Notes: generated from the sequence alone by a model not told the origin. DNA of 64,000 nucleotides from Polaribacter sp. BAL334 (GCF_015767435.1 NZ_JADWOV010000271.1:124001-188000), one strand, 5' to 3'; numbered from the stretch's first letter, positions 45,380 to 54,948 are shown. Numbers and translations: made by a program.

Positions 45380-45817
45380 TTATTGAAGTGGTTTTAATTC
45401 TAATTTTTTAACACTATCCAACAATTTCGAATCGGTTTTTATTTTTTTGATAGAGTCTTTTCTGATAGAATCTAATCTTGTTTTTTGCTTTGCAAATAGT
45501 TCTTTTTTAGCCTCTAAACTGTTTGTGGCAGTTTCTAAAATTTTTTGATACTCATCAATTTTAGACATGTAATAGAGGTTGCTATTTTGAAATCGAACAC
45601 TATCAATTTTAAATTTTTCGTAAACCAAAGCCATGTAGTTTACATCATTTTCTTGGAACTTATTTTTGATAAATTTTGAAGAAGAAGCAATCATCATTTC
45701 TTCCATCAATATACTCATAGAATCTTTTGGAATCAAGTCTTTTGGTTTTTCTAAAATGGTGTTACTCGTGCAAGAAAATAAAAAAAGCACACCAAAAAAA
45801 CAGCAAATATTTTTCAT
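45380..45817 (-). CDS. DUF4296 lipoprotein
   Basis: A 145-residue lipoprotein starting at the ATG at 45817 (MKNICCFFGVLFLFSC). It holds the DUF4296 pattern: a helical region ILMEEMMIASSSKFIKNKFQENDVNYMALVYEKFKIDSVRFQNSNLYY, then a coiled coil and a repeated charged stretch DSIRKDSIKKIK. Function unknown. It is the last gene of a three-gene operon with pyrC, starting one base after the pyrC stop. Confidence 0.85.
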   Translation of the reverse strand: MKNICCFFGVLFLFSCTSNTILEKPKDLIPKDSMSILMEEMMIASSSKFIKNKFQENDVNYMALVYEKFKIDSVRFQNSNLYYMSKIDEYQKILETATNSLEAKKELFAKQKTRLDSIRKDSIKKIKTDSKLLDSVKKLELKPLQ

Positions 45818-45818
45818 T

Positions 45819-47156
45819 TTATCGATTAAAAGTGAGTCGTTTTCCTCGGATATTTTCATTAATTTTTCCGTTTTCATATACTAAATTTCCGTTTACAAAA
45901 GTATGCGTAATAGTATGTGAAAATGTAGTTCCTTCAAACGGAGACCAACCACATTTGTATAAAAGGGTATCTTTTGTAACAGTTTGCGGTGAATTTGGGT
46001 CAATCAAAACCAAATCAGCAAAATACCCTTCTTTGATAAAACCGCGTTTTTCAATTTGGAATAATTTTGCAGGATTGTGACTCATTTTTTCCACTGCTTT
46101 TTCCATAGGAATAACACCTTCTTTTACTTTTTCTAAAATGGCAAGAACTGCATGTTGCACTAAAGGACCTCCACTTGGCGCATTTTTATAGTTGTTGCTT
46201 TTTTCATCCAACGTATGTGGAGCATGGTCTGTAGCCAAAACGTCAATTCTGTCATCCAACAAAGCTTTCCACAAACCCAATCTGTCTTTTTCGGTTTTTA
46301 CTGCTGGATTCCATTTAATAAGCGTTCCTTTTTCATCATAATCGGTGTCATTAAACCACAAATGATGAATACAAACTTCAGCTGTAATTTGCTTTTCTTC
46401 TAATGGAATATCGTTTCTAAACAAATGCGTTTCTTTCTCTGTTGACACATGAAAAATATGCAAACGTGCGCCTGTTTTTTTAGCTAGTTCAATTGCTTTT
46501 GAGGAAGAAATAAAGCAAGATTCTTCACTTCTGATGATTGGATGGTATTTTACAGGAATATCTTCACCGTAAATTTCAGTAAATTTTGCTGTATTTTTTC
46601 TGATAGTAGCCTCATCTTCACAATGCACAGAAATAATCATTTTTGTGGATGAGAAAATTTTTTCTAAAACTTCCACGTCATCAACCAACATATTTCCTGT
46701 TGAAGACCCTAAAAACAACTTAATTCCTGCTACTTTTTTTGGATCTGTTTTCAACAATTCTTCTAAATTGTCATTGGTGCCACCAAACATAAACGAATAA
46801 TTGACAAACGAGGTTTTGGAAGCAATTTCAAATTTGTCTTCTAGTAATTTTTGAGTAGTTGCATTGGGAACCGTGTTTGGTTGTTCAATAAAACTCGTAA
46901 TTCCTCCAGCTGCAGCAGCTTTACTCTCAGTAGCAATGGTTGCTTTATGAGTAAGTCCTGGCTCTCTAAAATGCACTTGATCATCAATAAAACCAGGAAT
47001 TAAATAGCATCCTTTAGCATCAATAATTTGAGTTGTTTCATCACTTTTGATGTCAGCAGTAACTTGCTTTATGAATTCATTTTCAATTAAAACATCACCT
47101 AAAAAAGTGTTGTTTTCATTAATAATTGTAGCGTTTTTAATTAAAATTCGGTTCAT
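45819..47156 (-). CDS. pyrC: dihydroorotase, class I-like
   Basis: A 445-residue zinc amidohydrolase of pyrimidine synthesis converting carbamoyl-aspartate to dihydroorotate. Seen: GFIDDQVHFREPGLTHKATI (metal motif with Gln60 where the first His of HxH normally sits; His62 kept), carboxylated-lysine segment VAGIKLFLGSSTGNM, SVHCEDE, FHVSTEKE and TDHAPHTLDEK. The Gln variant is, as I recall, common in Bacteroidota, so activity is likely. Preceded by a glycosyltransferase (4-base gap) and followed by DUF4296. Confidence 0.93.
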   Translation of the reverse strand: MNRILIKNATIINENNTFLGDVLIENEFIKQVTADIKSDETTQIIDAKGCYLIPGFIDDQVHFREPGLTHKATIATESKAAAAGGITSFIEQPNTVPNATTQKLLEDKFEIASKTSFVNYSFMFGGTNDNLEELLKTDPKKVAGIKLFLGSSTGNMLVDDVEVLEKIFSSTKMIISVHCEDEATIRKNTAKFTEIYGEDIPVKYHPIIRSEESCFISSSKAIELAKKTGARLHIFHVSTEKETHLFRNDIPLEEKQITAEVCIHHLWFNDTDYDEKGTLIKWNPAVKTEKDRLGLWKALLDDRIDVLATDHAPHTLDEKSNNYKNAPSGGPLVQHAVLAILEKVKEGVIPMEKAVEKMSHNPAKLFQIEKRGFIKEGYFADLVLIDPNSPQTVTKDTLLYKCGWSPFEGTTFSHTITHTFVNGNLVYENGKINENIRGKRLTFNR

Positions 47157-47160
47157 TTTT

Positions 47161-47880
47161 TTATTTTGGTAATCCTCTTAATCTCATTTTTAATACTCCA
47201 AACAATGCTTCATAAACGATATTCCCACTCATTTTTGAAGCCCCTAAAGTTCTATCTGTAAAAATAACGGAAACTTCTTTGATAGAAAAACCAAGTTTCC
47301 AAGCCATGAATTTCATTTCTATTTGAAATGCGTATCCAATGAATTTTATTTTGTTTAATTGTATGGTTTCTAACACATTTCTTCTCCAACAAACAAATCC
47401 TGCTGTGGTATCGTGAATTGGAATTCCTGTGATGAATCGCACATATTTTGAAGCTAAATAGGACAATAAAACACGTTTCATGGGCCAATTTACCACATTT
47501 ACGCCTTGCGAATATCTTGAGCCAATGGCAACATCTGCTCCATTTTTAGAACACATTTTGTACAATCTATTGAGGTCTTTTGGGTCATGAGAAAAATCAG
47601 CATCCATCTCAATAATATAATCATATTTTCTTTCTATTGCCCATTTGAATCCATGAATGTATGCAGTTCCTAAACCGTTTTTTTTCAAGCGTATTTCTAA
47701 AAAAAGTTGGTTTGGAAATTCATTCATCAAATTTTTTACAATTTCAGCAGTTCCATCAGGAGAATTGTCATCCACAATCAGTATATCAAAAGCTTTTGGC
47801 TGCATGAAAACAGCCCTGATAATTGCTTCAATATTCTCTTTTTCGTTGAAAGTAGGAATGATTACAAGGGCGTCAGACAT
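47161..47880 (-). CDS. polyprenol monophosphomannose synthase (family 2 glycosyltransferase)
   Basis: A 239-residue GT2 enzyme resembling dolichyl-phosphate mannose synthase. Seen: LVIIPTFNEKENIEAIIRAVF, ILIVDDNSPDGTAEIV, YIIEMDADFSHDPKDL (DAD metal motif) and VAIGSRYSQGV, then FVCWRRNVLETI and TDRTLGASKMSGNIVYEAL. No membrane helix at the C terminus. It transfers a sugar to polyprenyl phosphate for envelope glycans. First gene of the operon with pyrC. A TATATTTG -7 box lies at 47914-47907. Confidence 0.9.
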   Translation of the reverse strand: MSDALVIIPTFNEKENIEAIIRAVFMQPKAFDILIVDDNSPDGTAEIVKNLMNEFPNQLFLEIRLKKNGLGTAYIHGFKWAIERKYDYIIEMDADFSHDPKDLNRLYKMCSKNGADVAIGSRYSQGVNVVNWPMKRVLLSYLASKYVRFITGIPIHDTTAGFVCWRRNVLETIQLNKIKFIGYAFQIEMKFMAWKLGFSIKEVSVIFTDRTLGASKMSGNIVYEALFGVLKMRLRGLPK

Positions 47881-47962
47881 AAATTAATTTTCACATGAAA
47901 AGAAAACAAATATACATTATTTAATTACTAATTTTGTCTTAAAATCATTAAAACAAATCCAC

Positions 47963-48604
47963 TTGCAAGCAATAGAAAGAATGTCCTTATCAAACGATTG
48001 GTTGACCTTGGTTTTATTGTTCTCGTTCATATCGTTATTTCTATTAAGGATTATTGATGTTGCCAGATTTCAAGAGGTAGTTTCGAAACTTTTTAAAGTT
48101 AGTTTTTTGGAAACAAGAATTGATGAAAGCTACAGTGTTTTTAGCGGTTTTCACATCCTATTTACACTTTTTTCAGTTTCAGTAATTTCGCTCTTACTTT
48201 TTGATTTAAAAGTGTTTTATTACAAAGTAGATTTTTTCAGTTTTCAAGAGTTTTCAGGAGTCTTTTCCATGGTTTTCATTTATTCTTTACTAAAAAATAT
48301 CATTGAAAATGTATTGATTTATTTGTTTATGTTAAGAAAATCATTGGTGTATTTTGTGGTTTCAAAAGCCAACTATTTCTTTGCTATTTCATGCTACCTT
48401 TTTATTCTTATTTTATTAAAACAGTATGCAAATTTGCATTCGGTATTCATTTATTACATCGCTGCATTTTTATTTTTCATAAGTTTTATTTTTCATTTTC
48501 TGAATAACAAAAACCTGATAATAAATCACTTGTTTTATTTTATTTTGTACATTTGCACGTTCGAAATAGCACCGCTATTGATACTGTTTAAATTGATGTT
48601 TTAA
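47963..48604 (+). CDS. DUF4271 membrane protein
   Basis: A 213-residue protein with about five hydrophobic helices, matching DUF4271 proteins located before hemD in Flavobacteriia. From the TTG start it begins MQAIERMSLSNDW; an ATG six codons later is the alternative. No catalytic motif. The gap of 17 bases to hemD suggests co-transcription. Confidence 0.83.
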   Translation: MQAIERMSLSNDWLTLVLLFSFISLFLLRIIDVARFQEVVSKLFKVSFLETRIDESYSVFSGFHILFTLFSVSVISLLLFDLKVFYYKVDFFSFQEFSGVFSMVFIYSLLKNIIENVLIYLFMLRKSLVYFVVSKANYFFAISCYLFILILLKQYANLHSVFIYYIAAFLFFISFIFHFLNNKNLIINHLFYFILYICTFEIAPLLILFKLMF

Positions 48605-48621
48605 AGATAAATTAGACGCAT

Positions 48622-49368
48622 ATGAAAGTGAAAACGATTTTAGTATCACAACCTGATCCAAAAGGCGACGCATCACCGTATTTTGAGCTTACCGAAAAAC
48701 ATAAAGTAAAGGTAGATTTCAGGCCTTTTATTCATGTGGAAGGCATTTCTGTAAAAGATGTTCGCGCTCAAAAAATCGATTTAAAAAACTTCACAGCTAT
48801 TATTTTAACAAGCAGAAATGCTGTTGATCATTTGTTTAGAATTGCTGAAGAAATGCGTTTTAAAATGCCAGATGACATGAAATATTTTTGTCAATCTGAA
48901 GCTGTGGCCTACTATTTACAGAAATACGTAATTTATAGAAAACGAAAAATTTACGTTGGCACAAAAGACTTTCCGGAAATGATAAAATTGATCAAGAAAC
49001 ATAAAAATGAAAAATTTTTATTGCCTTCATCAGACAAATTAAAACCAAGCATTCCAATAGATTTAAACAATTCAGGAGTGAATTGGACAAGAGCAGATTT
49101 GTATAAAACGGTTACAAGCGATTTGTCCGATTTAGAAAATGTGTTTTATGATATTTTGGTGTTTTTTAGTCCATCAGGAATTGAATCATTATTTCAAAAT
49201 TTTCCAAATTTCAAACAAAATGACACACGAATTGCAGCGTTTGGAAAAACAACTGTTGATGCTGTAAAAGAAGCTGGATTGGTTTGTAATATTGAAGCAC
49301 CTACTAAAGAAACACCTTCCATGACAATGGCTTTGGAAAAATATATCAAAGAAGTAAATAAAAAATAA
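48622..49368 (+). CDS. hemD: uroporphyrinogen-III synthase
   Basis: A 248-residue enzyme closing hydroxymethylbilane to uroporphyrinogen III in haem synthesis. Seen: TILVSQPDPKGDASPYFELTEKH, ILTSRNAVDHLF, and DILVFFSPSGIESLFQNFPNFKQNDTRIAAFGKTTVDAV, matching the weakly conserved HemD pattern. The DUF4271 gene next to it is also typical for this position. Confidence 0.88.
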   Translation: MKVKTILVSQPDPKGDASPYFELTEKHKVKVDFRPFIHVEGISVKDVRAQKIDLKNFTAIILTSRNAVDHLFRIAEEMRFKMPDDMKYFCQSEAVAYYLQKYVIYRKRKIYVGTKDFPEMIKLIKKHKNEKFLLPSSDKLKPSIPIDLNNSGVNWTRADLYKTVTSDLSDLENVFYDILVFFSPSGIESLFQNFPNFKQNDTRIAAFGKTTVDAVKEAGLVCNIEAPTKETPSMTMALEKYIKEVNKK

Positions 49369-49388
49369 TTAGTGCAATAGTTAGCGAA

Positions 49389-49416
49389 AACCGAACAGCA
49401 ATGTTCGGTTTTTTTA
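49389..49416 (+). terminator. terminator after hemD
   Basis: Perfect 9-bp stem AACCGAACA (49389-49397) and TGTTCGGTT (49402-49410) with a GCAA tetraloop (GNRA type) and a T-run. Confidence 0.88.
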
Positions 49417-49475
49417 TTTCAATAATATCTGTACATTCGTTTTGAATTGATTTTAAAAACCGTAATAAAACTCTC

Positions 49476-50429
49476 ATGAAAAAATTCGTAATAACGGCTA
49501 TATTTTTATTTGTTTGTTCAACTTCATTTAGTCAAATAGATAGCACCAAAGTTTCATTTGTTTCGTATTGGTCAATTGGAGATAGCTATAATTTTAAAGT
49601 TTCTAAAATTAAGCAACAATGGAAAAAAGATGAATTAACAAAAGATGAAAATCAGCAATATATTGCCAATTTTACTGTAATTGACTCAACAGAAACCTCT
49701 TATACAGTAAAATGGAGCTATGAAAATAATTTGGAAAACAGTTTTAAAATTCCACAAAAACTTTTAGATAAATTTGAAAAATACAAACTTACGGAGATAG
49801 AATATAAAACATCTGAAGTTGGAGATTTTATTGAAATTTTGAATTGGCAAAAAGTCAGTGATATAATGTTGAATATGATTGATGATGTTGTTGAGGTATT
49901 GAGCGAAGATGATGAAAGTAAAAAATCGGCACTAAAAGATGCTATGATTCCTTTTAAAACTATATACAGCTCAAAAGAAGGAATTGAAAACATTGTTTTA
50001 AAAGAACTAAAGTATTTTCATTTTCCTATGGGAGTTGAGTTTGACATTTCTGAACCGTTACTTTATGAAGACGAATTACCAAATATGTTTGGCGGCAATC
50101 CAATTAAAGCTGATGGTAAAATTTATTTTGATAATGTTGATTTTGAAGAAGGATTTTGTATCATGTATCAGGAGCTAACTTTAAATCCTGATGATACAAT
50201 GCAACTATTAAAAGACTTTTTTATTCAATCTAAAATTGATGGAGAAGCATTGGAAAAAGCTTTGAAAACGGCAGAAATAAAAATAAATGATAAAAATACC
50301 TATGAATATTATTTTGATCCGGGAGTTCCCCATAAAATAGAAACTTTTAGAGAATCTATCATAAATATCAATAACGAAAAGTCAAAAAGTATTGAAAAAA
50401 CGATCATTGAATTGATTTATAATGAATAA
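49476..50429 (+). CDS. hypothetical secreted protein
   Basis: A 317-residue protein with a cleavable signal (MKKFVITAIFLFVCSTSFSQ). The mature part begins with VSFVSYWSIGDSYNFKVSK and includes strands typical of lipid- or envelope-binding folds. No family is recognised. It lies tail to tail with radA (3-base gap), after the hemD terminator, so it is transcribed alone. Confidence 0.7.
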   Translation: MKKFVITAIFLFVCSTSFSQIDSTKVSFVSYWSIGDSYNFKVSKIKQQWKKDELTKDENQQYIANFTVIDSTETSYTVKWSYENNLENSFKIPQKLLDKFEKYKLTEIEYKTSEVGDFIEILNWQKVSDIMLNMIDDVVEVLSEDDESKKSALKDAMIPFKTIYSSKEGIENIVLKELKYFHFPMGVEFDISEPLLYEDELPNMFGGNPIKADGKIYFDNVDFEEGFCIMYQELTLNPDDTMQLLKDFFIQSKIDGEALEKALKTAEIKINDKNTYEYYFDPGVPHKIETFRESIININNEKSKSIEKTIIELIYNE

Positions 50430-50432
50430 TTA

Positions 50433-51794
50433 TCAAGCAAACAAAGTAGCAAAAGCTTCCTCAATTTTACCTACTAAAATCAATTTGATACCGTGATTTT
50501 TTGAAGTAATTTTATTGTATTTTGAAGCCACAAAGGTTTTGTAACCCAGTTTTTCAGCTTCAGAAATTCGTTGATCAATTTTTGAAACGGGTCGTATTTC
50601 GCCTGCCAAACCCACTTCTGCAGCAAAACACACATTTGGATTGATAGCAATATCTTGATTTGAAGATAAAATTGCAGCAACCACAGCCAAATCAATAGCA
50701 GGATCATCCACATTGATACCTCCTGTAATGTTCAAAAAAACATCTTTTGCGCCCAATTTAAATCCAGCTCTTTTTTCTAAAACTGCCAAAATCATGTGCA
50801 ATCTTTTGAGATTATAACCGGTTGTAGAACGCTGTGGAGTTCCATAAACGGCTGTTGAAACCAAGGCTTGAATTTCAATCATCAAAGGACGAATTCCTTC
50901 TAATGTTGAGGCAATTGCAGTGCCACTCAAATCAGCATCTTTCTTGGAAATTAAAATTTCTGATGGATTAGAAATTTCGCGCAAACCATCTGAAAGCATT
51001 TCGTAAATTCCCAATTCAGAAGTGGAACCAAACCTGTTTTTCTGAGAACGTAATATTCTATAAGTATGATTTCTATCGCCTTCAAATTGCAAAACTACAT
51101 CCACCATGTGTTCTAAAATTTTGGGTCCTGCAATATTTCCCTCTTTGTTTATATGACCAATTAGCAAAACAGGAGTTGCTGTTTCTTTTGCAAATTTTAT
51201 CAATTCTGCAGCAGTTTCTCTGATTTGAGAAATACTTCCAGGAGACGCATCAATAGAGTTTGTATGCAACGTTTGAATAGAATCAATCACCAAAACTTCT
51301 GGCTCAGTTTCTTCAATATTTTTGAAAATTTGTTGCGTGTTGGTTTCTGTCAAAATCAAACAATTGGAGTTGATGGCTTCCAATCTTTCAGCTCTCATTT
51401 TTATTTGCGATTGACTTTCTTCGCCAGAAACATACAATACTTTTTGAGAAATATTCAATGCAATTTGTAATAACAATGTTGATTTTCCAATGCCAGGTTC
51501 ACCACCTAATAAAATCACAGAACCTTTTACTAATCCACCTCCTAAAACGGTATCTAATTCTGTATTATTGGTTACAATTCTTTCTTCAGGATTTAGAATA
51601 ATTTCAGCAATTCTTAGCGGTTTATTGATGTTTTGTTTTGCAGTGGTGGATTGTTTCCATTCGCGTTTTTCCTCCTTTTGAATCACTTCTTCAACAATGG
51701 TATTCCATTCTTTACAAGCGCCACATTGTCCCACCCATTTTGCATGTTGTGTTCCGCAATTTTGACAGAAAAAAGAAGTTTTTAGTTTAGACAT
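50433..51794 (-). CDS. radA: DNA repair protein RadA
   Basis: A 453-residue RecA-like ATPase with Lon-like C-terminal domain that promotes branch migration in recombination. Seen: four-cysteine zinc motif FFCQNCGTQHAKWVGQCGACKEW near the start, Walker A GGEPGIGKST, KNRFG in RSQKNRFGSTSELGIYEM and the Lon-like end GLAGEIRPVSKIDQRISEAEKLGY. Last gene of the panC-panD-UPF0104-radA group; a 68-base gap precedes it. Confidence 0.96.
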   Translation of the reverse strand: MSKLKTSFFCQNCGTQHAKWVGQCGACKEWNTIVEEVIQKEEKREWKQSTTAKQNINKPLRIAEIILNPEERIVTNNTELDTVLGGGLVKGSVILLGGEPGIGKSTLLLQIALNISQKVLYVSGEESQSQIKMRAERLEAINSNCLILTETNTQQIFKNIEETEPEVLVIDSIQTLHTNSIDASPGSISQIRETAAELIKFAKETATPVLLIGHINKEGNIAGPKILEHMVDVVLQFEGDRNHTYRILRSQKNRFGSTSELGIYEMLSDGLREISNPSEILISKKDADLSGTAIASTLEGIRPLMIEIQALVSTAVYGTPQRSTTGYNLKRLHMILAVLEKRAGFKLGAKDVFLNITGGINVDDPAIDLAVVAAILSSNQDIAINPNVCFAAEVGLAGEIRPVSKIDQRISEAEKLGYKTFVASKYNKITSKNHGIKLILVGKIEEAFATLFA

Positions 51795-51862
51795 TTTGAC
51801 GATTCAAAATTCAGTGTTTAAGATTCAAAGTTAAAAAACAAATCTAGTAGATTTTACTGAAT

Positions 51863-52807
51863 TTATTTCACTTTATTGTAAATTGGCAATAACAAAAAAG
51901 ACAATCCTCCAAAAATAACAATCATGGCTGTTTGTGCAGTCCACATAATCCATCCAAAAGCGTTTCCTGTAACTTCATCTACTCCAAACAAAGCCAATGC
52001 ACTTGCCACAGCAATAGGATACAAACCTATTCCACCATTGGTTGCTGCAATTGAAAATCCACCTGCAATGAAGCCAATTAAAACACCGCCAAAAGGGATT
52101 TCAAGTCCATCAACAGCAGGAATTGTTGCCCAAAACATAGCAATATACATCAGCCAAATAAAAAATGTGTGAAAAATAAATGCCCCTTTTTTTTGCATTT
52201 TAAAAATGCTTGTGAGTCCTTCTTTCAATCCAAAAAGGAAAGACTTTATCTTAAAAGCGAAAGTTGAACTACTTTTTTTGATAATTCTGTAACCAATAAA
52301 AACCCCAATAATTAATAATAAAACTGTGCCAACTGTTTTTAAAGGATTGAAATCTTTGATGAGTAAATTCCAGATAAAATCAAACTGAATAAAAAGCGCT
52401 ACTAAAATCACTAAAAAAAGCATCAAAAGGTCAGCCAATCTCTCTGCAACTATGGTTCCAAAACCTTTCTCAAAAGGTATTTTTTCATAGTTTGCCATTA
52501 CTGCAGCTCTCGAAACTTCACCTGCTCTTGGCAAAAATAGGTTTACTAAATACCCTACCAAAACAGCTAAAAAAGAATTGAAAAATTTGGGTTTAAAACC
52601 CATTGGCTCCAATAAAAATTTCCACCTGTAAGCTCTAGAGATGTGACTTAAAATCCCAAAAATTAATCCTAAAAAAACCCATGGATAATTGGCTTTTTTA
52701 AAATAAGAAAGTAATTTTTCTGGAGAGACAATGGTCAGTGAATACCAAACTAAAAAACCACCCAAAGCAAGAGGTAGTATTATTTTTAAAATTTTTTTCA
52801 GTTTCAA
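51863..52807 (-). CDS. UPF0104 / lysylphosphatidylglycerol synthase-like transmembrane protein
   Basis: A 314-residue polytopic inner-membrane protein with about eight helices. Seen: the family segment NLFLPRAGEVSRAAVMANYEKIPFEKGFGTIVAERLADLL, and later GGFSIAATNGGIGLYPIAVASALALFG. These resemble the flippase half of MprF; no synthase domain is attached. Its TTG start lies two bases past the panD stop. The role here is unknown; lipid handling is likely. Confidence 0.85.
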   Translation of the reverse strand: MKLKKILKIILPLALGGFLVWYSLTIVSPEKLLSYFKKANYPWVFLGLIFGILSHISRAYRWKFLLEPMGFKPKFFNSFLAVLVGYLVNLFLPRAGEVSRAAVMANYEKIPFEKGFGTIVAERLADLLMLFLVILVALFIQFDFIWNLLIKDFNPLKTVGTVLLLIIGVFIGYRIIKKSSSTFAFKIKSFLFGLKEGLTSIFKMQKKGAFIFHTFFIWLMYIAMFWATIPAVDGLEIPFGGVLIGFIAGGFSIAATNGGIGLYPIAVASALALFGVDEVTGNAFGWIMWTAQTAMIVIFGGLSFLLLPIYNKVK

Positions 52808-52809
52808 AA

Positions 52810-53160
52810 TTAGGTAAGCGTATTGTCTTTTTCGTTTGGAAAAACGAGTGAAGGTTTGAATTTTTTTGCTTCTTCCAATTCCATGAATGCATATACTATT
52901 AAAATAAGTACATCTCCCACAGCAACCAATCTTGATGCAGCTCCATTTAATGTAATTTCTCCACTTCCTCTTGGACCAGGAATTGCATACGTTTCCAAAC
53001 GATTTCCATTGTTATTATTTACAATCTGAACACGTTCACCTTCAATAATATTTGCAGCATCCATCAAATCTTCATCAATGGTGATGCTTCCTATATAATT
53101 CAAATCAGCACCTGTAACTTTTACACGATGGATTTTAGATTTTACTACTTGTACTAACAT
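52810..53160 (-). CDS. panD: aspartate 1-decarboxylase
   Basis: A 116-residue pyruvoyl-dependent enzyme making beta-alanine for pantothenate. The precursor cleaves between Gly24 and Ser25 (YIGSITID), and the Ser becomes the pyruvoyl group. Also seen: [28 protein letters not shown]. Located after panC with a 27-base gap, so both pantothenate genes are in one operon. Confidence 0.96.
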   Translation of the reverse strand: MLVQVVKSKIHRVKVTGADLNYIGSITIDEDLMDAANIIEGERVQIVNNNNGNRLETYAIPGPRGSGEITLNGAASRLVAVGDVLILIVYAFMELEEAKKFKPSLVFPNEKDNTLT

Positions 53161-53187
53161 GCAGCAAAAATAGTATTTTTTTGGTTA

Positions 53188-54036
53188 TTAATTTTTTAAT
53201 TGAATGTTATCAATCAATCGAATATTTCCTGCAAAAACTGCAATAAAAGCACGATATTTGGTATCAATTTCTTTGATATTTATCGATTTTAATGATTTTT
53301 CATTAGCAATTGTAAAATATTCTAATTGTAAAATAGGATGATTTTTGAACTGATTTTCAACCCATTCAGCAATTTCTACAACATTTTCTTCTTGGAATTT
53401 CTTTTTTACTATTTTTAAAATCTTGTAAATAAAAGGAGCAACATTTCTTTGTTCAGTAGTCAATCGTGCATTTCTTGAGCTCATAGCTAATCCATCTTTT
53501 TCTCTAAAAATAGCACAGCCTTTTATTGAAATAGGCAATTGATTTTTAGCCACTAATTTCTTGATAATTAGCAACTGTTGAAAATCTTTTTCGCCAAAAT
53601 AAGCATTTTTTGGAGACACAATTTCGAAAAGTGTTTTTACAATTGTGCCAACTCCATCAAAATGACCAGGTCTAAATTTTCCTTCCATTTGATGCTCTAA
53701 TCCATCAAAATCAAATTTTTCAGAGACAATATTTTCATGATAAATTTCTGAAACTGTTGGCGCAAAAAGCACATCACAAAAAACACTTTCTAATAATTCA
53801 ATATCTTTATCTAATGTTTTTGGATAATTATCCAAATCCTCTTGGTTGTTGAATTGTGTTGGATTTACAAAAATACTGGCTACAACTATGTCATTTTTTT
53901 TCTTTGCTTGTTCAATTAAAAATAAATGACCTTTGTGCAAAGCACCCATTGTTGGTACAAAACCAATTGTTTTCCTGTTTTTTTTAGATTCTTCTAAAAA
54001 CGATTTCAATTGGTCTCGTTTTTTAAATATTTTCAT
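53188..54036 (-). CDS. panC: pantothenate synthetase
   Basis: A 282-residue enzyme joining pantoate and beta-alanine with ATP. Seen: FVPTMGALHKGHLFLIEQA with the HKGH (residues 34-37) nucleotide site, FVNPTQFN, YFGEKDFQQL, and GLAMSSRNARLT near the KMSKS position. First gene of its operon; a -7 element TAAGTTTG lies at 54067-54060. Confidence 0.96.
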   Translation of the reverse strand: MKIFKKRDQLKSFLEESKKNRKTIGFVPTMGALHKGHLFLIEQAKKKNDIVVASIFVNPTQFNNQEDLDNYPKTLDKDIELLESVFCDVLFAPTVSEIYHENIVSEKFDFDGLEHQMEGKFRPGHFDGVGTIVKTLFEIVSPKNAYFGEKDFQQLLIIKKLVAKNQLPISIKGCAIFREKDGLAMSSRNARLTTEQRNVAPFIYKILKIVKKKFQEENVVEIAEWVENQFKNHPILQLEYFTIANEKSLKSINIKEIDTKYRAFIAVFAGNIRLIDNIQLKN

Positions 54037-54133
54037 GCCAAAATTGTGCTAAATGTGTGCAAACTTAGCATTTTAACACGATATTTGAAGATAAATTTGT
54101 AATTTTGCCAATCTCATAAAAGAGTTTGATTTA

Positions 54134-54943
54134 ATGAAGGACAAGAGAATATTGTTTGTATCATCAGAAGTTGTTCCGTATTTACCAGAAACAGAGCTTT
54201 CTTCAACCTCATTTAATGCAGCAAAAAACGCCCATTCTAAAGGCGTTCAAACCCGAATTTTTATGCCAAGATTCGGAGTTATCAACGAAAGAAGACACCA
54301 ATTGCACGAAGTAATTCGCTTATCAGGAATGAATCTTGTGGTGAATGATGTTGATATGCCTTTGATTATTAAAGTTGCTTCTATTCCAAAAGAAAGAATG
54401 CAAGTTTATTTTATTGATAACGAGGAATATTTTAAAAGAAAAGCAGTTTTTACTGATGAAGATGATCAGCTTTTTCCTGATAATGACGAAAGAGCTATAT
54501 TTTTTGCAAAAGGTGTTGTTGAAACCGTAAAGAAACTCAACTGGGCACCAGATATTATTCACGTTCATGGTTGGATGGCTTCTATGTTGCCCATTTATTT
54601 AAAAGAATATTACAAAGAAGAGCCACTTTTTACGGAAAGTAAAATAGTAACTTCACTTTATAACGGAGGTTTTGATGGTAATTTATGTGAAGATTTTGCA
54701 AAAAAAGTTTTTTTTGACATCAAAGACAAAAAAAAGGTTGCACATTTGGAGACACCAAATTACGTGAATATTTTAAAATGCGCCATTGAAAATTCAGATG
54801 CTGTTGTTCATGGTAGTGAAACAATCCCAACAGAATTGTCCGAGTTTTTAAAAACTCAAAAGGTTCCTGTTTTGGGATATGAACTTGAAAACCAAAGAGA
54901 CGCGTATTTAAAGTTTTATACTGATTTAGTGTCAGGAAGTTAA
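54134..54943 (+). CDS. half-length glycogen/starch synthase-like protein (GT5 N-terminal domain only)
   Basis: A 269-residue protein resembling only the first Rossmann domain of GlgA; the second domain is absent although the stop is clean and the next gene follows 5 bases later. Seen: MKDKRILFVSSEVVPYLPET, DIIHVHGWMASMLPIYLKE and VVHGSETIPTELSEFL. The KTGGL substrate motif of true GlgA is replaced by LPETELSS. It therefore probably does not make glycogen. It is conserved in this position in Flavobacteriia (from memory), next to DUF4270, glmS and panC. Confidence 0.82.
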   Translation: MKDKRILFVSSEVVPYLPETELSSTSFNAAKNAHSKGVQTRIFMPRFGVINERRHQLHEVIRLSGMNLVVNDVDMPLIIKVASIPKERMQVYFIDNEEYFKRKAVFTDEDDQLFPDNDERAIFFAKGVVETVKKLNWAPDIIHVHGWMASMLPIYLKEYYKEEPLFTESKIVTSLYNGGFDGNLCEDFAKKVFFDIKDKKKVAHLETPNYVNILKCAIENSDAVVHGSETIPTELSEFLKTQKVPVLGYELENQRDAYLKFYTDLVSGS

Positions 54944-54948
54944 TTATT

